Shown here in pieces: positions 18,589 through 28,904 of a DNA stretch of 64,000 nucleotides (positions are counted from its first letter, which is position 1; every line of letters begins with the position of its first letter). The notes under the pieces were generated by a model that made no database searches, was not told the DNA's origin, and worked only from the letters and a program-made list of their open reading frames with translations. The position numbers were made by a program, and so were the translations under genes. This stretch comes from Alcanivoracaceae bacterium (GTDB taxonomy: Bacteria; Pseudomonadota; Gammaproteobacteria; Pseudomonadales; Alcanivoracaceae): NCBI GenBank assembly GCA_029210325.1, contig JARGPU010000001.1:1482646-1546645 (forward strand), read 5' to 3'.

Positions 18589-21153
18589 TCACAGTTTCGG
18601 TTCTAGCGTTCCCCACACCTGCAGGATGCGTGGGCGAATACCATCACTGAGACCTTTCTCCAGTAGCTCAGATTGCTCGAGCATTTCACGGCAGCGCTCA
18701 ATGGTCGGCGTTGCGCTGCTGCTTTTCATGGCGTTGGATAACTGTTGCAACTGCCATTGCATGCGCTGCTCACGAGCATGTTCTGGTGATTCCAGACCGG
18801 CGATAACTTCCATGGCTACGGCCAGTTCCTGCTGGACGATGTCGTCGTCGGCGGCAGGAGCGTTTTCGATGCTGGTTTTCAATGCAGACCAGCGCTGCCA
18901 CTGCGGCCAGCGTTGGCGTCGTTGGCGCGCCTCGCCGATAAGTGCCTCACGTTGCTGTTGCAACTTTTCCTCTCGTTTGGGGCAGGGCAGGGTATTGATT
19001 CGCTCGACCATGTCACCCAGCAGTTTCATGGCATTGTCGTCGCTGGCTTGGCTCAGGGCTTGCTGCAGTGCCTGTAATTCGCAGCGTAGCGTTTCAGCCT
19101 CGCTGGATGCTTGCTGACGCTGGGCTTGAAACTGCTCCTCACGGCGGGCAAATACCTGGTCAGCCAGAGTGCGGAAGCGCTTATATAGCTTGCGCTGGCT
19201 GTTGAGTGGAACCCAGCCAACGTTTTGCCAGCGCTTTTGCAGGTTCTTGAAATGCTCGGCAGATTGACGGCTATCATCGCTTTCGGCCAGAGATTTGCCT
19301 TCCTCAATAAGTTTTTCCAGTTCAGTAATGTGTGTGCTGGCAATACTGTCTAGTTGATCGTCAAAGCGCTTGAGAAGGTCCGAAAACCGTTTGCTGACCT
19401 CGCGGATATCGGTAAAGCGAACTGGGTGGTAACTTTTCCATTCCTGCGGTGCGGTGCGACGAATTTCTGCCACCGCGGACCAGTCGCTGACATTCTCCGG
19501 GTTCAAGGTGGCCAGATATTGTTCTAGCTGATCGCATAGCGCTACCCGCTTGGCAAGATTGGCGGCGCGCTCACGATCCTGCTCGGCAAAGTGCTCACGG
19601 CACGGTTCCCAGGCAATATCGGCCGCTGCGCGAAAGCGGTCCCACAGGGCCTGATCGCTTTGCTGATCTGCCGACATTAACTCGCGCCACTGTTCTTGCA
19701 GAATCTGAATGCTGTCTGCCTTTTCTTGCGCGGCCATCTCAATGTTGGCCAGCTGTTCCATTTGCTCGCATAGCTGTAGTTTTTTAGGTTCGGCAGCGAA
19801 GGCATGCCAATCGCGCAGTTCATCAAGCTGCGGCTTCAGCTTCTCCATGCGCGCCTGTTGGCCGGCGCTGATGCTATCTTGTAGTTGCTCCAGCTTGTGC
19901 CATAACCGGTTGGCAAACTTTAGCTGCCGCTGGCGAAGAGCGTTGTGCAGCACGCCAAGTGTACGATCCACTTCGTTGCCGGGTTTTTTTCCGCGGGCAG
20001 AGGTGGTTGGCTGCGGATCAGTGGGTTGTTCCTGTTCTACTGGCTTTTTGCGAAGTTCAGGTGGGACAGGAATGTTTTCTGGCCATGTAGACTCGGGGCT
20101 TTGCTGATCAAACTGACGCCAGTGGTCGATGAGGGACTCCCAGCGCGCTACCAGCTCAAGATACTGCTGCTCTTGAGCAGCGTCAGCGGAGCTGACGCCA
20201 TTGGCTTCCTGCCAGCGCCGTTGTTGACTGGCCAATATGGCTGTCAGGCTGTTTGATGCTGGCCACTCGGTGTCTTCGTGCAGGGCCTGTAGCGAGTCTT
20301 GCAAGGTGTTAATGGCGGCTTTCAGTTCCTGCTGGGCGTTATCTGTTGCCTGCTGTTTTTCCTGTTGTTGCTGCCATTCATCAATGTGCTGCTGGCATAG
20401 CTGGATTAGAGCGGCGCCATGAGCCTTGCCAGGCTCATCAAGATGGTCGGAAATTTCCTGCCAACTATTCTGAAGTTGTTGCAGACGGGCAGCGTACAGG
20501 TTGTCATATGGCCGCTTGCTGTGGCTCAGCAATAGCTCTACCAGTTCCGCTCCGCGTTGGGCATGCTGTTGATGTTCGTGTTGTTGCTGCTGATAAGATT
20601 TAAGCTTTTCCCGGGCAAGCTGAATCACTTTTTTGTCACGCCCATCTCGTGTCAGGCTGCGCAGATGTTCAGGGTTCTGTAGTCGACCGGCAACGCTGAT
20701 GCGTAGTTCAGCATCGGCGCCTTGCAGGGCCAAATGTATTAGCAGGGATTGATCATCAATGCGGTTGGCGGCGGCCAAACGGCTGGCACTGTCCTTGGCG
20801 GTGTGAGCTATCGCAGCAAGAAGCGCCTGATTATCTGTCGAGCCAATAATCTGCAGGCGTTGGGCATCGGTAAGGCCGGGCTTTGCAGTCCCTGCCAGCA
20901 GGGCCTGAATCTGCTGGTTAGCGCTGTCGCGCACACTTTGCTCTCTGTCATTGCGGACGACATGATCCAGTACGGTGAGGTCAATCAGCCTGGCGCTGGC
21001 TGCCGCTCTTACTGCGCTGCTGGAGTCACCACGGGCCAGGGTGGCGAGAATGCTCCGGTCGCTTTCGCTATCCGGGTCCAGCATGCTAATGGCCTGTTCG
21101 CGCACCTTCGCGTCGGTGTGCTGCCAGCGGGGTTTGAAAAAACGACTGAACAT
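18589..21153 (-). CDS. DUF349 domain protein (large, multi-domain)
   Basis: An 854-residue, strongly charged, glutamine-rich, largely alpha-helical protein. The N-terminal 150 residues look like HEAT-type repeats (KVREQAISMLDPDSESDR, then similar 30-residue units). A coiled-coil stretch spans about 180-300. The rest contains several DUF349 units recognisable by LQEQWRELMSADQQSDQALWDRF, KNLQKRWQNVGWVP and related W/F spacing. There is no signal peptide or membrane segment, so it is cytoplasmic. DUF349 proteins of this size are widespread in Pseudomonas relatives without firm function. The gene lies 65 bases downstream of the peptidase gene on the same strand. Confidence 0.78.
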   Translation of the reverse strand: MFSRFFKPRWQHTDAKVREQAISMLDPDSESDRSILATLARGDSSSAVRAAASARLIDLTVLDHVVRNDREQSVRDSANQQIQALLAGTAKPGLTDAQRLQIIGSTDNQALLAAIAHTAKDSASRLAAANRIDDQSLLIHLALQGADAELRISVAGRLQNPEHLRSLTRDGRDKKVIQLAREKLKSYQQQQHEHQQHAQRGAELVELLLSHSKRPYDNLYAARLQQLQNSWQEISDHLDEPGKAHGAALIQLCQQHIDEWQQQQEKQQATDNAQQELKAAINTLQDSLQALHEDTEWPASNSLTAILASQQRRWQEANGVSSADAAQEQQYLELVARWESLIDHWRQFDQQSPESTWPENIPVPPELRKKPVEQEQPTDPQPTTSARGKKPGNEVDRTLGVLHNALRQRQLKFANRLWHKLEQLQDSISAGQQARMEKLKPQLDELRDWHAFAAEPKKLQLCEQMEQLANIEMAAQEKADSIQILQEQWRELMSADQQSDQALWDRFRAAADIAWEPCREHFAEQDRERAANLAKRVALCDQLEQYLATLNPENVSDWSAVAEIRRTAPQEWKSYHPVRFTDIREVSKRFSDLLKRFDDQLDSIASTHITELEKLIEEGKSLAESDDSRQSAEHFKNLQKRWQNVGWVPLNSQRKLYKRFRTLADQVFARREEQFQAQRQQASSEAETLRCELQALQQALSQASDDNAMKLLGDMVERINTLPCPKREEKLQQQREALIGEARQRRQRWPQWQRWSALKTSIENAPAADDDIVQQELAVAMEVIAGLESPEHAREQRMQWQLQQLSNAMKSSSATPTIERCREMLEQSELLEKGLSDGIRPRILQVWGTLEPKL

Positions 21154-21218
21154 GCAATGCCCTCAAAGAAACGTCTGGCGTTGAAAGTGCGCCTGATGAT
21201 AACGGGGTGTGAGAAGAA

Positions 21219-22157
21219 TCAGTAGCGGTGTTTGCCCTGTGCATTTTTTAGCCAATGCCGCCAGCTTTGCTCCAGTGCGCTAAAGCCACCACTCCATTGT
21301 TGCTCGATCAGCTCTCTGCTGAAGTCTGTGTTCGGGTGCGGCGTGGTTAATAGCCTGTTGATCAGTTTACGCCCTTCGGCAGAGTCCATCAGGAACCAGA
21401 CTAATGACCAGCTGGTTGCGTAGGACAGATTGTCCGGACCGTTGGCGGCGTACCACTGTTTGTAGGGCGCATTGATGGTTGCGCCAAGGTGGCCGGGCTG
21501 CTCGCTGATACGGCGCTGATGCAGAGTTTGCAGCCAGTGACGGTTAAGCGGGATGTCGGCGCTTAAGCCGTGGACTTGCAGGTTCTCGAAATATTCAGCC
21601 AGACCCTCATTAAGCCAGCTGGGAATGGCGTGATCATTGCGGGCGGAAATTGCATGAGAACATTCGTGGATGATCAGCTTGATCAGGGCCTGCTCGTTCG
21701 GGATAGCCCAGGTAGTGATCTGGTTGCTGGCACTGTTGTAGAAGCCGGCGGCGTTCTCGAGTACTGGAGCAACCCTCCTCTGGTAGTCTCTGAACTCGCC
21801 TTCACTGCCATAAATCATGATGCGAAATTCGGCGCTATCCGAGTACTCCATACCTAGCGCTTGCTGATAAATTGAAAAGATTTTCACCACAGACATAGAT
21901 AACTTGTCACGCAGGGGAGGGGGCACACTGTAGCCACTACCATCAATCACCACAGAAAACGGCAGGCTATAGTCGTAGCGTTGCGACAGGTCCTCCGTGG
22001 CGGTGGTTTGCGGAGGGCGGTCACCGAAGTGTAGTCGACCATCAGCGTCACGCCACTGATAGATGCCACTGCCAGCCGCGTCAGCGGCCAGCAGTATCAG
22101 GCAGCACGTCGCGAGGCTAGCAAGGCGTCTTTGTCGGCCCACAATTTTGCCATCCAT
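21219..22157 (-). CDS. Secreted gluzincin-type peptidase with DUF4124 N-terminus
   Basis: A 312-residue protein. A signal peptide (about 12-29) is followed by a DUF4124-type segment IYQWRDADGRLHFGDRPP. The zinc peptidase motif HECSH is at 164-168, with a downstream glutamate in LNEGLAEYF (184-188). This is the arrangement of the peptidase MA / DUF1570-like gluzincins. It should act in the periplasm. The start lies inside the preceding acyltransferase gene (61-base overlap); the signal peptide needs at least part of that overlap, so it appears real. The substrate is unknown. Confidence 0.78.
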   Translation of the reverse strand: MDGKIVGRQRRLASLATCCLILLAADAAGSGIYQWRDADGRLHFGDRPPQTTATEDLSQRYDYSLPFSVVIDGSGYSVPPPLRDKLSMSVVKIFSIYQQALGMEYSDSAEFRIMIYGSEGEFRDYQRRVAPVLENAAGFYNSASNQITTWAIPNEQALIKLIIHECSHAISARNDHAIPSWLNEGLAEYFENLQVHGLSADIPLNRHWLQTLHQRRISEQPGHLGATINAPYKQWYAANGPDNLSYATSWSLVWFLMDSAEGRKLINRLLTTPHPNTDFSRELIEQQWSGGFSALEQSWRHWLKNAQGKHRY

Positions 22158-22987
22158 TGTTGGAAGCGTTCCCGAAACACGGGATCGTTTTCGTAGTCTC
22201 CTTGAGATGCCCAGTCTGGTATCGGGTGCTGCTGGACAATCACTTGAATATTTCTCTGGGCCCCACCCAGAAATGCCAGCAAAGTGCGCGGTACATCATT
22301 GGGATAGATGATAGTGACATCCAGCAAGGTGCGTAGGTGACCGGACATGGCGCCAAGCGTGAAGGCTGCGCCGCCGGCTTTTGGTTTGAGCAGATACTGA
22401 TAGGGCGATTGCTGCTGGTCGTGCTTGTGTGTGGTAAAGCGGGTGCCTTCAACAAAGTTCATGACTGACGTGGGGAACATGGCGAACTTTTCGCAAGCGG
22501 CGCGGGTGGTGGCCAGATCAGTGCCCTTGAGCTGAGGATTTTTCTCGATCTCTTCACGGCTGTGGCGCTTCATAAAGGGGAAGTCCAGTGCCCACCAGGC
22601 ATCGCCAAGCATGGGTACCTTGCGCAACTCCTGCTTGAGGAAGAACTTGAGCATGGGAATGCGCCGGTTAAAGATGCGCTGCAGCGTAAGAATGTCCGCC
22701 CAGGACTGGTGGTTACTGATAACGAAATACCACTGCTGTTTGGTTAAATTATCCAGCCCCTCTACCTGCCAGCGGATATGACTGAACAGGGCGATGATCA
22801 GGTTGTTGACCGTGATCCAGAACTCGGCAATCCGCACCAGCCCATGAGAAAGTGTCACCTGGGCCTTGTCGCCCTTGAGTAGCAGCTTCAGCACTACCAG
22901 CGAATACAAGGGCACCATGCAGATTAGTGTATTGAAGAACATGGCGACCAGAGCCAGGCTGCCGCGAATCTTGTGGAACAGGTTCAT
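22097..22987 (-). CDS. 1-acyl-sn-glycerol-3-phosphate acyltransferase-like (YihG family)
   Basis: A 296-residue membrane acyltransferase. There is an N-terminal membrane helix (about 11-35) and a second near 55-70. The HX4D catalytic motif is present as NHQSWAD (about 92-98), the substrate-binding FVEGTRF near 168, and a KPKAGG element after it. The layout matches YihG/LCLAT1-type lysophosphatidic acid acyltransferases, which differ from PlsC in their longer C-terminus. It probably acylates lysophospholipid at the inner membrane. It is transcribed in front of, and overlaps, the gluzincin gene. Confidence 0.86.
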   Translation of the reverse strand: MNLFHKIRGSLALVAMFFNTLICMVPLYSLVVLKLLLKGDKAQVTLSHGLVRIAEFWITVNNLIIALFSHIRWQVEGLDNLTKQQWYFVISNHQSWADILTLQRIFNRRIPMLKFFLKQELRKVPMLGDAWWALDFPFMKRHSREEIEKNPQLKGTDLATTRAACEKFAMFPTSVMNFVEGTRFTTHKHDQQQSPYQYLLKPKAGGAAFTLGAMSGHLRTLLDVTIIYPNDVPRTLLAFLGGAQRNIQVIVQQHPIPDWASQGDYENDPVFRERFQQWMAKLWADKDALLASRRAA

Positions 22988-23109
22988 AGTTTGGGTGCGC
23001 TCCGCTGTTGTACATCCGGATCAATGATTTTGAGCATCCCTGTCATTGGTGTCTCTGACTCAGGCGACTAAGCTGCCGGCATTCTGTGTCATTTTTTGGA
23101 GAGCATAGC

Positions 23110-24291
23110 ATGGCTGGCCCATTGTCCACCCTCAAGGTTCTGGATTTTAGTGCACTGTTGCCGGGGCCGTTTGGCACCCTGATTCTGGCTGATCTCGGCG
23201 CTGATGTGCTGCGTCTCGAATCGCCGGGGCGGCCTGACATGGTGCGCATGCTGCCGCCCATGGATGAAGGTGTCTCTGCCGTCCACGGCTATCTGAATCG
23301 CTCCAAGCGCTCGCTGGCTGTGGATCTGAAGAAACCTGCCGGGGTTGAGATCGTGCATGAGCTGATCAAGGACTACGACATTGTGGTGGAGCAGTTTCGT
23401 CCGGGGGTTATGGCCAAGCTTGGTGTTGGCTATGAGCAGCTGCGGGAAATTAATCCACGTCTGATTTACTGCTCAATTACTGGCTATGGTCAGGATGGCC
23501 CCTATCGTAACCGTGCTGGCCATGACATGAACTATCTGTCGATTGCCGGGATGACCGGTTACAACGGGCGTCGTGACTCTGGTCCGGCGCCGATGGCGTT
23601 TCAGGTGGCGGATGTGGCGGGTGGTTCATGCCATGCAGTAATGGCCATTCTGGCTGCGGTGATCGAGCGCCAGCATAGTGGAGAGGGGCAGTACATTGAC
23701 ATCTCCATGACTGATACAGCATTTAGCCTGCACGCTCTGACGGCTCCCGCTGCTCTGATCGGTGGGGAGGATCCTCAGCTTGAGGGGACCCAGCTTAATG
23801 GTGGGTCATTCTATGATTGCTATGAAACCTCCGATGGCCGCTGGTTCTCCGTTGGCGGGATTGAGCCCCAGTTCTTCAGTCAGTTCTGTCAGGCGATAGG
23901 TCGGCCGGATCTTGCCGGTCGAGGTCTGGCCATGTTGCCGGAGATCGTTGCCGAGGTGAAAGCGGGTATTGCGGAGGCGATGAAGCAAAAGAGCTTTGCC
24001 GAGTGGGAGCAGATATTTGCTGCGCTGGATTGCTGCACTGAGCCGGTCCTGTCATTTAGTGAGGCATGCCAGCATCCGCAGCTGGTGGCCAGAGAAATGC
24101 TGGTCGATGTTCCCTCCGCTTCAGGTGCCAGCCAGCGTCAGGTGGCGTCGCCGTTCAAGTTTTCGCGTAGTAAGCCAGAGTATCGGTATGTTGGCACACG
24201 GCTGGGTTCACACACTGACGAAGTGCTGGCTGATCATGGTTTTACTACTGAGCAGGTTGCCGAGCTACGCAAGTCTGGCGCCATTGTCTGA
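23110..24291 (+). CDS. CaiB/BaiF CoA transferase family protein (second paralogue)
   Basis: A 393-residue class III CoA-transferase-fold protein. LKVLDFSALLPGPFGTLI opens the fold, followed by LADLGADVLRLESPG. The racemase-type AGHDMNYLSIAG is present, and an acidic residue lies in FQVADVAGG. GEGQYIDISMTD is a standard family block. It could be an alpha-methylacyl-CoA racemase or a formyl-CoA-transferase-like enzyme; the His-Asp pair favours racemase. The ATG at 23110 follows GGAGAG; an in-frame GTG at 23086 lacks a ribosome-binding site. It is about 40% similar by eye to the paralogue at 7546-8685. Confidence 0.82.
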   Translation: MAGPLSTLKVLDFSALLPGPFGTLILADLGADVLRLESPGRPDMVRMLPPMDEGVSAVHGYLNRSKRSLAVDLKKPAGVEIVHELIKDYDIVVEQFRPGVMAKLGVGYEQLREINPRLIYCSITGYGQDGPYRNRAGHDMNYLSIAGMTGYNGRRDSGPAPMAFQVADVAGGSCHAVMAILAAVIERQHSGEGQYIDISMTDTAFSLHALTAPAALIGGEDPQLEGTQLNGGSFYDCYETSDGRWFSVGGIEPQFFSQFCQAIGRPDLAGRGLAMLPEIVAEVKAGIAEAMKQKSFAEWEQIFAALDCCTEPVLSFSEACQHPQLVAREMLVDVPSASGASQRQVASPFKFSRSKPEYRYVGTRLGSHTDEVLADHGFTTEQVAELRKSGAIV

Positions 24292-24369
24292 GGGCCTGAT
24301 CCCGTCGGCCACTGACCGGCGGGATGGTTGCTGATTCCGCTCGCTGCGCTGCTAGCTTATGCTTGCACA

Positions 24370-25464
24370 ATGGTAAGACATCCTTCTCCATGCATCGTTT
24401 TGATTGGCCTGCTAATAAACGCTGCGCTGTTGCCGTTGGCTTTTGCAGAGCCATCACAGCTATTAGCGCAAACAGAGGCTTCGGTGCCGGCGGAGGTTGC
24501 TCCGGTAGAACTGCAAGCTGTCGAAGCGCCAGATGCTGGCAGTGCCTCTCTGTGTGGCCAGCCACCGCCTGACGAGTACGTCCTTCTTTACGATCGGACA
24601 CATCAGGCTATGTCCCGCGGAGTGTGCTGGTCCGTCGACTGGTTCGATCAATTTTTCGCTAGCCCGGATGCTCTGCTTGATGAGCCGGCCACTACGCTGG
24701 TTCGTCTGATTGGCGCGCATCGCTGGCAGGATGATGGAGATATCGGCGATGAGGTGCGGGTTCGTGCCAGTGTCAATTTACCCAACCTGTCTAATCGCCT
24801 GAGTCTGACATTTCGCAACGATGACGACCCTGATGATGACTTTGCAACGACGGCTGACACCAGGCCAGAGCAGGTTGGTGATAACGAAGACAATACCTTT
24901 CGTGCGGCGCTGAACTGGGCCGCCAGACAGCGAGAAAGGGATTCCATTGATCTGGAAGTGGGCATCCGATCTGAGTTCAAGACTTTCACCCGGGCGCGCT
25001 ATCGGTTGCGCTTGCCACTGCCGGGAGATAAGTGGGATTTTCGTTTTACTGAAACAGTGTATTGGATTGATGGCACCGGCTTGGGTACAGAATCCCGCTT
25101 TGAGTTTGGTCGGCCGCTGACAACACGCACGGCGCTTAGGTTGACCACTGAGGCTGAGCATAACGAAGATATGCAGGAGCGTGAGTTGGGTTGGGATTTG
25201 AGTCAGGCGGCGGTGCTTTTCTTGCGCCTGAATTCGCGCACTGCGTTGCAGTATAGTGTGTCGGCGCAGGGTTTTAGCGACCCTTCAACTAATGTGGATG
25301 TTTGGCGAACGAGTCTGCGTTATCGGCGCAACTTTTTTCGGCGCTGGCTATTCTTCGAGATTGAACCATTTGTTTTCTGGCCACGCATTGACGACTACAG
25401 TGAGGTCAATGGTGTGGTACTGCGCCTTGAAACCCAGTTTGGTGTCTATGAGCCGCTTAATTAA
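24370..25464 (+). CDS. Exported beta-rich protein, probably outer membrane
   Basis: A 364-residue protein with a signal peptide ending around LPLAFA (residue 26), followed by an alanine/valine/glutamate linker. From about residue 120 onward the sequence shows alternating hydrophobic/polar strands (RVRASVNLPNLSNRLSLTFR, RARYRLRLPLPGDKWDFRF and others) spaced like an outer-membrane beta-barrel. There is an acidic turn DDDPDDD. It does not end in aromatic F/W, so barrel insertion is less certain. I do not recognise a named family. It is 78 bases downstream of the CoA transferase and ends at a bidirectional terminator shared with rne. Confidence 0.65.
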   Translation: MVRHPSPCIVLIGLLINAALLPLAFAEPSQLLAQTEASVPAEVAPVELQAVEAPDAGSASLCGQPPPDEYVLLYDRTHQAMSRGVCWSVDWFDQFFASPDALLDEPATTLVRLIGAHRWQDDGDIGDEVRVRASVNLPNLSNRLSLTFRNDDDPDDDFATTADTRPEQVGDNEDNTFRAALNWAARQRERDSIDLEVGIRSEFKTFTRARYRLRLPLPGDKWDFRFTETVYWIDGTGLGTESRFEFGRPLTTRTALRLTTEAEHNEDMQERELGWDLSQAAVLFLRLNSRTALQYSVSAQGFSDPSTNVDVWRTSLRYRRNFFRRWLFFEIEPFVFWPRIDDYSEVNGVVLRLETQFGVYEPLN

Positions 25465-25465
25465 T

Positions 25466-25492
25466 AAAAAGCCCCGCATAGCGGGGCTTTTT
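25466..25492. terminator. Bidirectional rho-independent terminator
   Basis: A perfect 12-bp stem (AAAAAGCCCCGC with its complement) and a 3-base loop. It has T5 on the plus strand after the stem and T5 on the minus strand. It sits between the converging outer-membrane-like gene and rne and can end both transcripts. Confidence 0.92.
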
Positions 25493-25513
25493 ATTATGCG
25501 GCAACAGAATGGT

Positions 25514-28288
25514 TCAGGACTCGCTGCTACCTTGCTCGGCCGCTGCTTTGGCTGCTGCTTCCGCCTGCTGCTGGCGACGCAGGATGCGCGGGTCATTACT
25601 GGCTCTACCTGTGCTGGCCACGGCGACGGTCGGGGTGGCTGGCGTGCTGGCGGGCTCGGCCGCTGCTGGTTTTGCCTCCTCAGCTGGCTGCTCCACTTGT
25701 ACCGGTTCAGCATCCGCTGCTTGCGAAACCTCGGGCTCAGCCTGTTGAGCCTTGGGCTCGGCAGCAGATGGGGCTTCCACAGCTGGAGTCTCGTCCCTTG
25801 CCTGCTCCTCAACTTTGGCTTCAGTGGCTTGCGTGGATTCTTCCGCAGCCGCTTCAGGGGTTGCATTAGATTCGGCTTCCGGCTCTGCCTCTGGTTTGAC
25901 CGACTCCTCCGGCGCGGCAACGGGCGCGGCAACGTCTGCCTGCGCTGATGAAACAACTGCGGCTGGCTCTACTGGCGCAGTTGTTGTCTCAGTTTGCTTC
26001 GGGCTGGCGGCTTCGGCCGGAGTTGTTGTCGATTCAGCCGCTACAGCTGCAACGGCGGGTGCTTCGCTCACAGCTGCGGGCGTATCGCTGGCAACAACTT
26101 CATCATCAGTGCGGGTTTTTTCCTGCTCGCGTTCTTTGCGACGCGGACGATGGCGCTCGCGACGTGGACGATCATCACGAACATCTTTACGGCGCTCGGC
26201 CTCGGCACCCATGGCTGCAGTGTTTTCTACTACTTCCTCGGTTGCTTTTTCCGGGCGGCGCTCAGTGCGTTCCTGACGCTCTGGGCGCGGAGCACGTTCC
26301 TGCTTGGGCGCTCTCTCAGGACGTTCGCCGCGCTGGCGGTTATCAGTACGCTCAGCGCGTTCAGGGCGCTCCTGACGCTCGCCACGAGGCGCGCGGTTAT
26401 CAGTGCGTTCGGCTTTCTCTGGGCGCTCACCACGGGCATTCTGCTGGTTCTGCTGCACCCGGCCATCACGCGGCTCACCACGGCGACCACGGTTATTGCG
26501 GTTGCGATTGCGGTTGTTATTGTCATTGCGCGGTGGACGGCTCGGTGCCGGCGGCGGGGTCGGCTTGCTAGCTGGCGCCTCCGCAAACATGGCTTTCAGC
26601 CAAGCCACCAGACGGGCAAAAAAGCCAACATGAGCAGCGGTTGCTGCGGCAGCAACTGGCGCCGCTGGGCGGGGCCCTGGCGCGACTGTGTCCGGGGCTA
26701 CCAGCTTAACCGCGGGTTGCTGGATCTTGATTTCCGCTTCGGTCACTGGCTCCTGCGACGGGTCGTTGTTTTCCAGCAGGTTTACCTCGTGACTTATCAG
26801 GCCATCACTGACCTGATCATCTCGGATGCGCTGCACTTCAAAATGCGGGGTATCCAGATTCGGATTCGGAATAATCAAAATCCGTGTTTTGTAGCGGCTT
26901 TCCAGGTCGCGCAACTGCTGGCGCTTTTCATTCAGCATGTAGGTGCCCACCGGCACAGGTACCTGGGCCTGGATCTCGCCGGTACGCTCTTTCATTACTT
27001 CTTCTTCGATCAGCCGCAGCACCGACAGCGCCAGTGATTTGACGTCACGGATATGGCCCTGACCATTACAGCGCGGGCAAACAATAGAGGAGGTTTCCCC
27101 CAGCGACGGACGCAGTCGCTGACGGGACAGCTCCATCAGGCCAAAACGGGAAATTCGCCCAATTTGCACCCGGGCGCGGTCGGCTTCGAGGGCTTCACGC
27201 AGCCGATTTTCCACTTCACGCTGGTTGCGCTGTGGTCCCATATCGATGAAGTCGACCACGATCAAGCCGCCGATATCACGCAGGCGCAGCTGGCGGGCGA
27301 TTTCATCCGCCGCTTCGAGGTTGGTATTAAGGGCTGTTTCCTCAATATCGGCACCCTTGGTGGCACGCGACGAGTTGATGTCGATGGAAACCAGTGCTTC
27401 TGTCGGATCGATCACGATGGAGCCACCGGACGGCAGCTTAACTTCGCGCTGAAACGCTGACTCGATCTGCGATTCAATCTGGTAGCGAGAGAACAGCGGG
27501 ATTTCATCTTTGTACTGCTTGATCTTGTGCTGGAAGTCGGCCATCACCTGAGTGACAAAGCCCTGAGCTTCCTCGTAGGTCTCTGGCGAGTCGATCAGCA
27601 CTTCGCCAATGTCCTTGCGCAGATAGTCGCGGATAGCACGGATAATAGCGTTTGATTCCTGATGGATCAGGAATGGCGCCTGACGGCCTTTGGAAGCCTC
27701 GTCAATCTTGCTCCACAGCTTGAGCAGGAAGTCGAGATCCCACTGCAGTTCCTCAGCGCTGCGGCCAAGACCGGCAGTGCGGACAATGACGCCCATCTCT
27801 TCCGGTAGTTTCAGGGAGTTGAGGGCATCTTTCAGTTCCTGGCGCTCCTCGCCCTCAATGCGGCGAGAGATGCCACCTGCGCGGGGGTTGTTGGGCATCA
27901 GGACCAGATAGCGGCCAGCCAGGCTGATGAAGGTGGACAGGGCTGCGCCCTTGTTGCCACGCTCCTCTTTGTCGACCTGAACGATCACTTCCATGCCTTC
28001 ACGGATCACATCCTTGATGTTGATCCTGCCACCGGAGTCCTTGTTGTCTTTTTGGAAGTACTCGCGGGAAATTTCTTTAAGAGGAAGAAAGCCGTGACGC
28101 TCGGCGCCGAAATCGACAAAAGCAGCTTCGAGGGAGGGTTCGACGCGGGTGATCTTGCCTTTATATATGTTGGCTTTTTTCTGTTCGCGGGTGCGGTGCT
28201 CAATATCCAGATCGTACAGCTTCTGGCCATCGACAAGAGCAACCCGAACCTCTTCGGCGTGGGTTGCATTGATTAACATGCGTTTCAT
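25514..28288 (-). CDS. rne: Ribonuclease E
   Basis: A 924-residue endoribonuclease that initiates mRNA decay and processes rRNA and tRNA. The N-terminal catalytic half starts with [21 protein letters not shown] and the S1 domain (about 38-120, [18 protein letters not shown]). DNase-I-like catalytic acids occur in VSIDINSSR and [10 protein letters not shown]. The zinc-link CPRCNGQG lies near 400. After about residue 520 the sequence becomes disordered: a hydrophobic membrane-targeting-like patch [15 protein letters not shown], then an Arg/Glu-rich repeat region ([14 protein letters not shown] units), then an Ala/Glu/Pro-rich tail. This is the expected degradosome scaffold. The gene is preceded by a long structured leader. 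Confidence 0.95.
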   Translation of the reverse strand: MKRMLINATHAEEVRVALVDGQKLYDLDIEHRTREQKKANIYKGKITRVEPSLEAAFVDFGAERHGFLPLKEISREYFQKDNKDSGGRINIKDVIREGMEVIVQVDKEERGNKGAALSTFISLAGRYLVLMPNNPRAGGISRRIEGEERQELKDALNSLKLPEEMGVIVRTAGLGRSAEELQWDLDFLLKLWSKIDEASKGRQAPFLIHQESNAIIRAIRDYLRKDIGEVLIDSPETYEEAQGFVTQVMADFQHKIKQYKDEIPLFSRYQIESQIESAFQREVKLPSGGSIVIDPTEALVSIDINSSRATKGADIEETALNTNLEAADEIARQLRLRDIGGLIVVDFIDMGPQRNQREVENRLREALEADRARVQIGRISRFGLMELSRQRLRPSLGETSSIVCPRCNGQGHIRDVKSLALSVLRLIEEEVMKERTGEIQAQVPVPVGTYMLNEKRQQLRDLESRYKTRILIIPNPNLDTPHFEVQRIRDDQVSDGLISHEVNLLENNDPSQEPVTEAEIKIQQPAVKLVAPDTVAPGPRPAAPVAAAATAAHVGFFARLVAWLKAMFAEAPASKPTPPPAPSRPPRNDNNNRNRNRNNRGRRGEPRDGRVQQNQQNARGERPEKAERTDNRAPRGERQERPERAERTDNRQRGERPERAPKQERAPRPERQERTERRPEKATEEVVENTAAMGAEAERRKDVRDDRPRRERHRPRRKEREQEKTRTDDEVVASDTPAAVSEAPAVAAVAAESTTTPAEAASPKQTETTTAPVEPAAVVSSAQADVAAPVAAPEESVKPEAEPEAESNATPEAAAEESTQATEAKVEEQARDETPAVEAPSAAEPKAQQAEPEVSQAADAEPVQVEQPAEEAKPAAAEPASTPATPTVAVASTGRASNDPRILRRQQQAEAAAKAAAEQGSSES

Positions 28289-28904
28289 GTTTGCTCATCA
28301 CATTCTTATGATGGCATGCAGATAGGCCCGCCAGGGCGGGACAGACCGGTCGGATTGGTCAATGCAACACGTGACGGCAGGCAACGGCCTGCAGTTTGGT
28401 CACGTCTTGATCATTTTCCCTGATCGAACCTCTTTTCCATTGCGGCTTCATGGCCGGGTTCTGTTATTGCGAGCCTGTTGGGCTCGCCTCACAAAACTGT
28501 CATCTTCCGGGGCCGTTTTCTATTCCGGCGCCCATAAATCGGCGTTGTTGATACCGTATGTGTCTGTCGCCACGCTTTGCGGCGTAATCTCTCTGCAGGC
28601 CACCGGTTATGTTTTTGCTGCCAGGTAAACACTCTGGCAGCGCCGGTATACATAGCCAGCCTGCGGGCCGGACCAATAAAAGGTCCATGGGCTTGCTGTT
28701 CTGTCGGCTCCACTTGTGGCCATGCTCATGTTCAGCATCCGGTGAATGTTCGCAGCGCGTCACCGGAGGGCGGGCGGAGCCGACGGCCGAGTGTAACAGT
28801 GAAACTGCCGTTTGATCAATGAGATAGCTCGGCCCTGCGGGGTATCGGGGTGATCCCCCGGATTGCGCCACAGAAATTCCCAAGCAAACCCGGATAACAC
28901 TCGC
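28289..28904 (-). promoter_or_regulatory. Hairpin-rich rne leader / intergenic region
   Basis: These roughly 616 bases between divergent rne and rluC contain no convincing gene. Stem-loops seen directly: 28327-28340; 28369-28405 (outer 7-bp ACGTGAC/GTCACGT and inner 6-bp GCAGGC/GCCTGC); 28469-28487 (7-bp GCGAGCC stem); 28617-28641 (8-bp GCTGCCAG stem); 28670-28686 (GGACC stem); 28739-28766 (CCGGTGA stem). A long structured 5' untranslated region through which RNase E cleaves its own mRNA is established in enterobacteria. The same autoregulation is inferred here. The rne promoter was not identified. Confidence 0.55.

Noticed and set aside
25994..27037. Long plus-strand open frame antisense to rne
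   Set aside because: It mirrors the GC-rich Arg/Glu repeat region of RNase E; no ribosome-binding site, no recognisable domain, and the rne frame is conserved.
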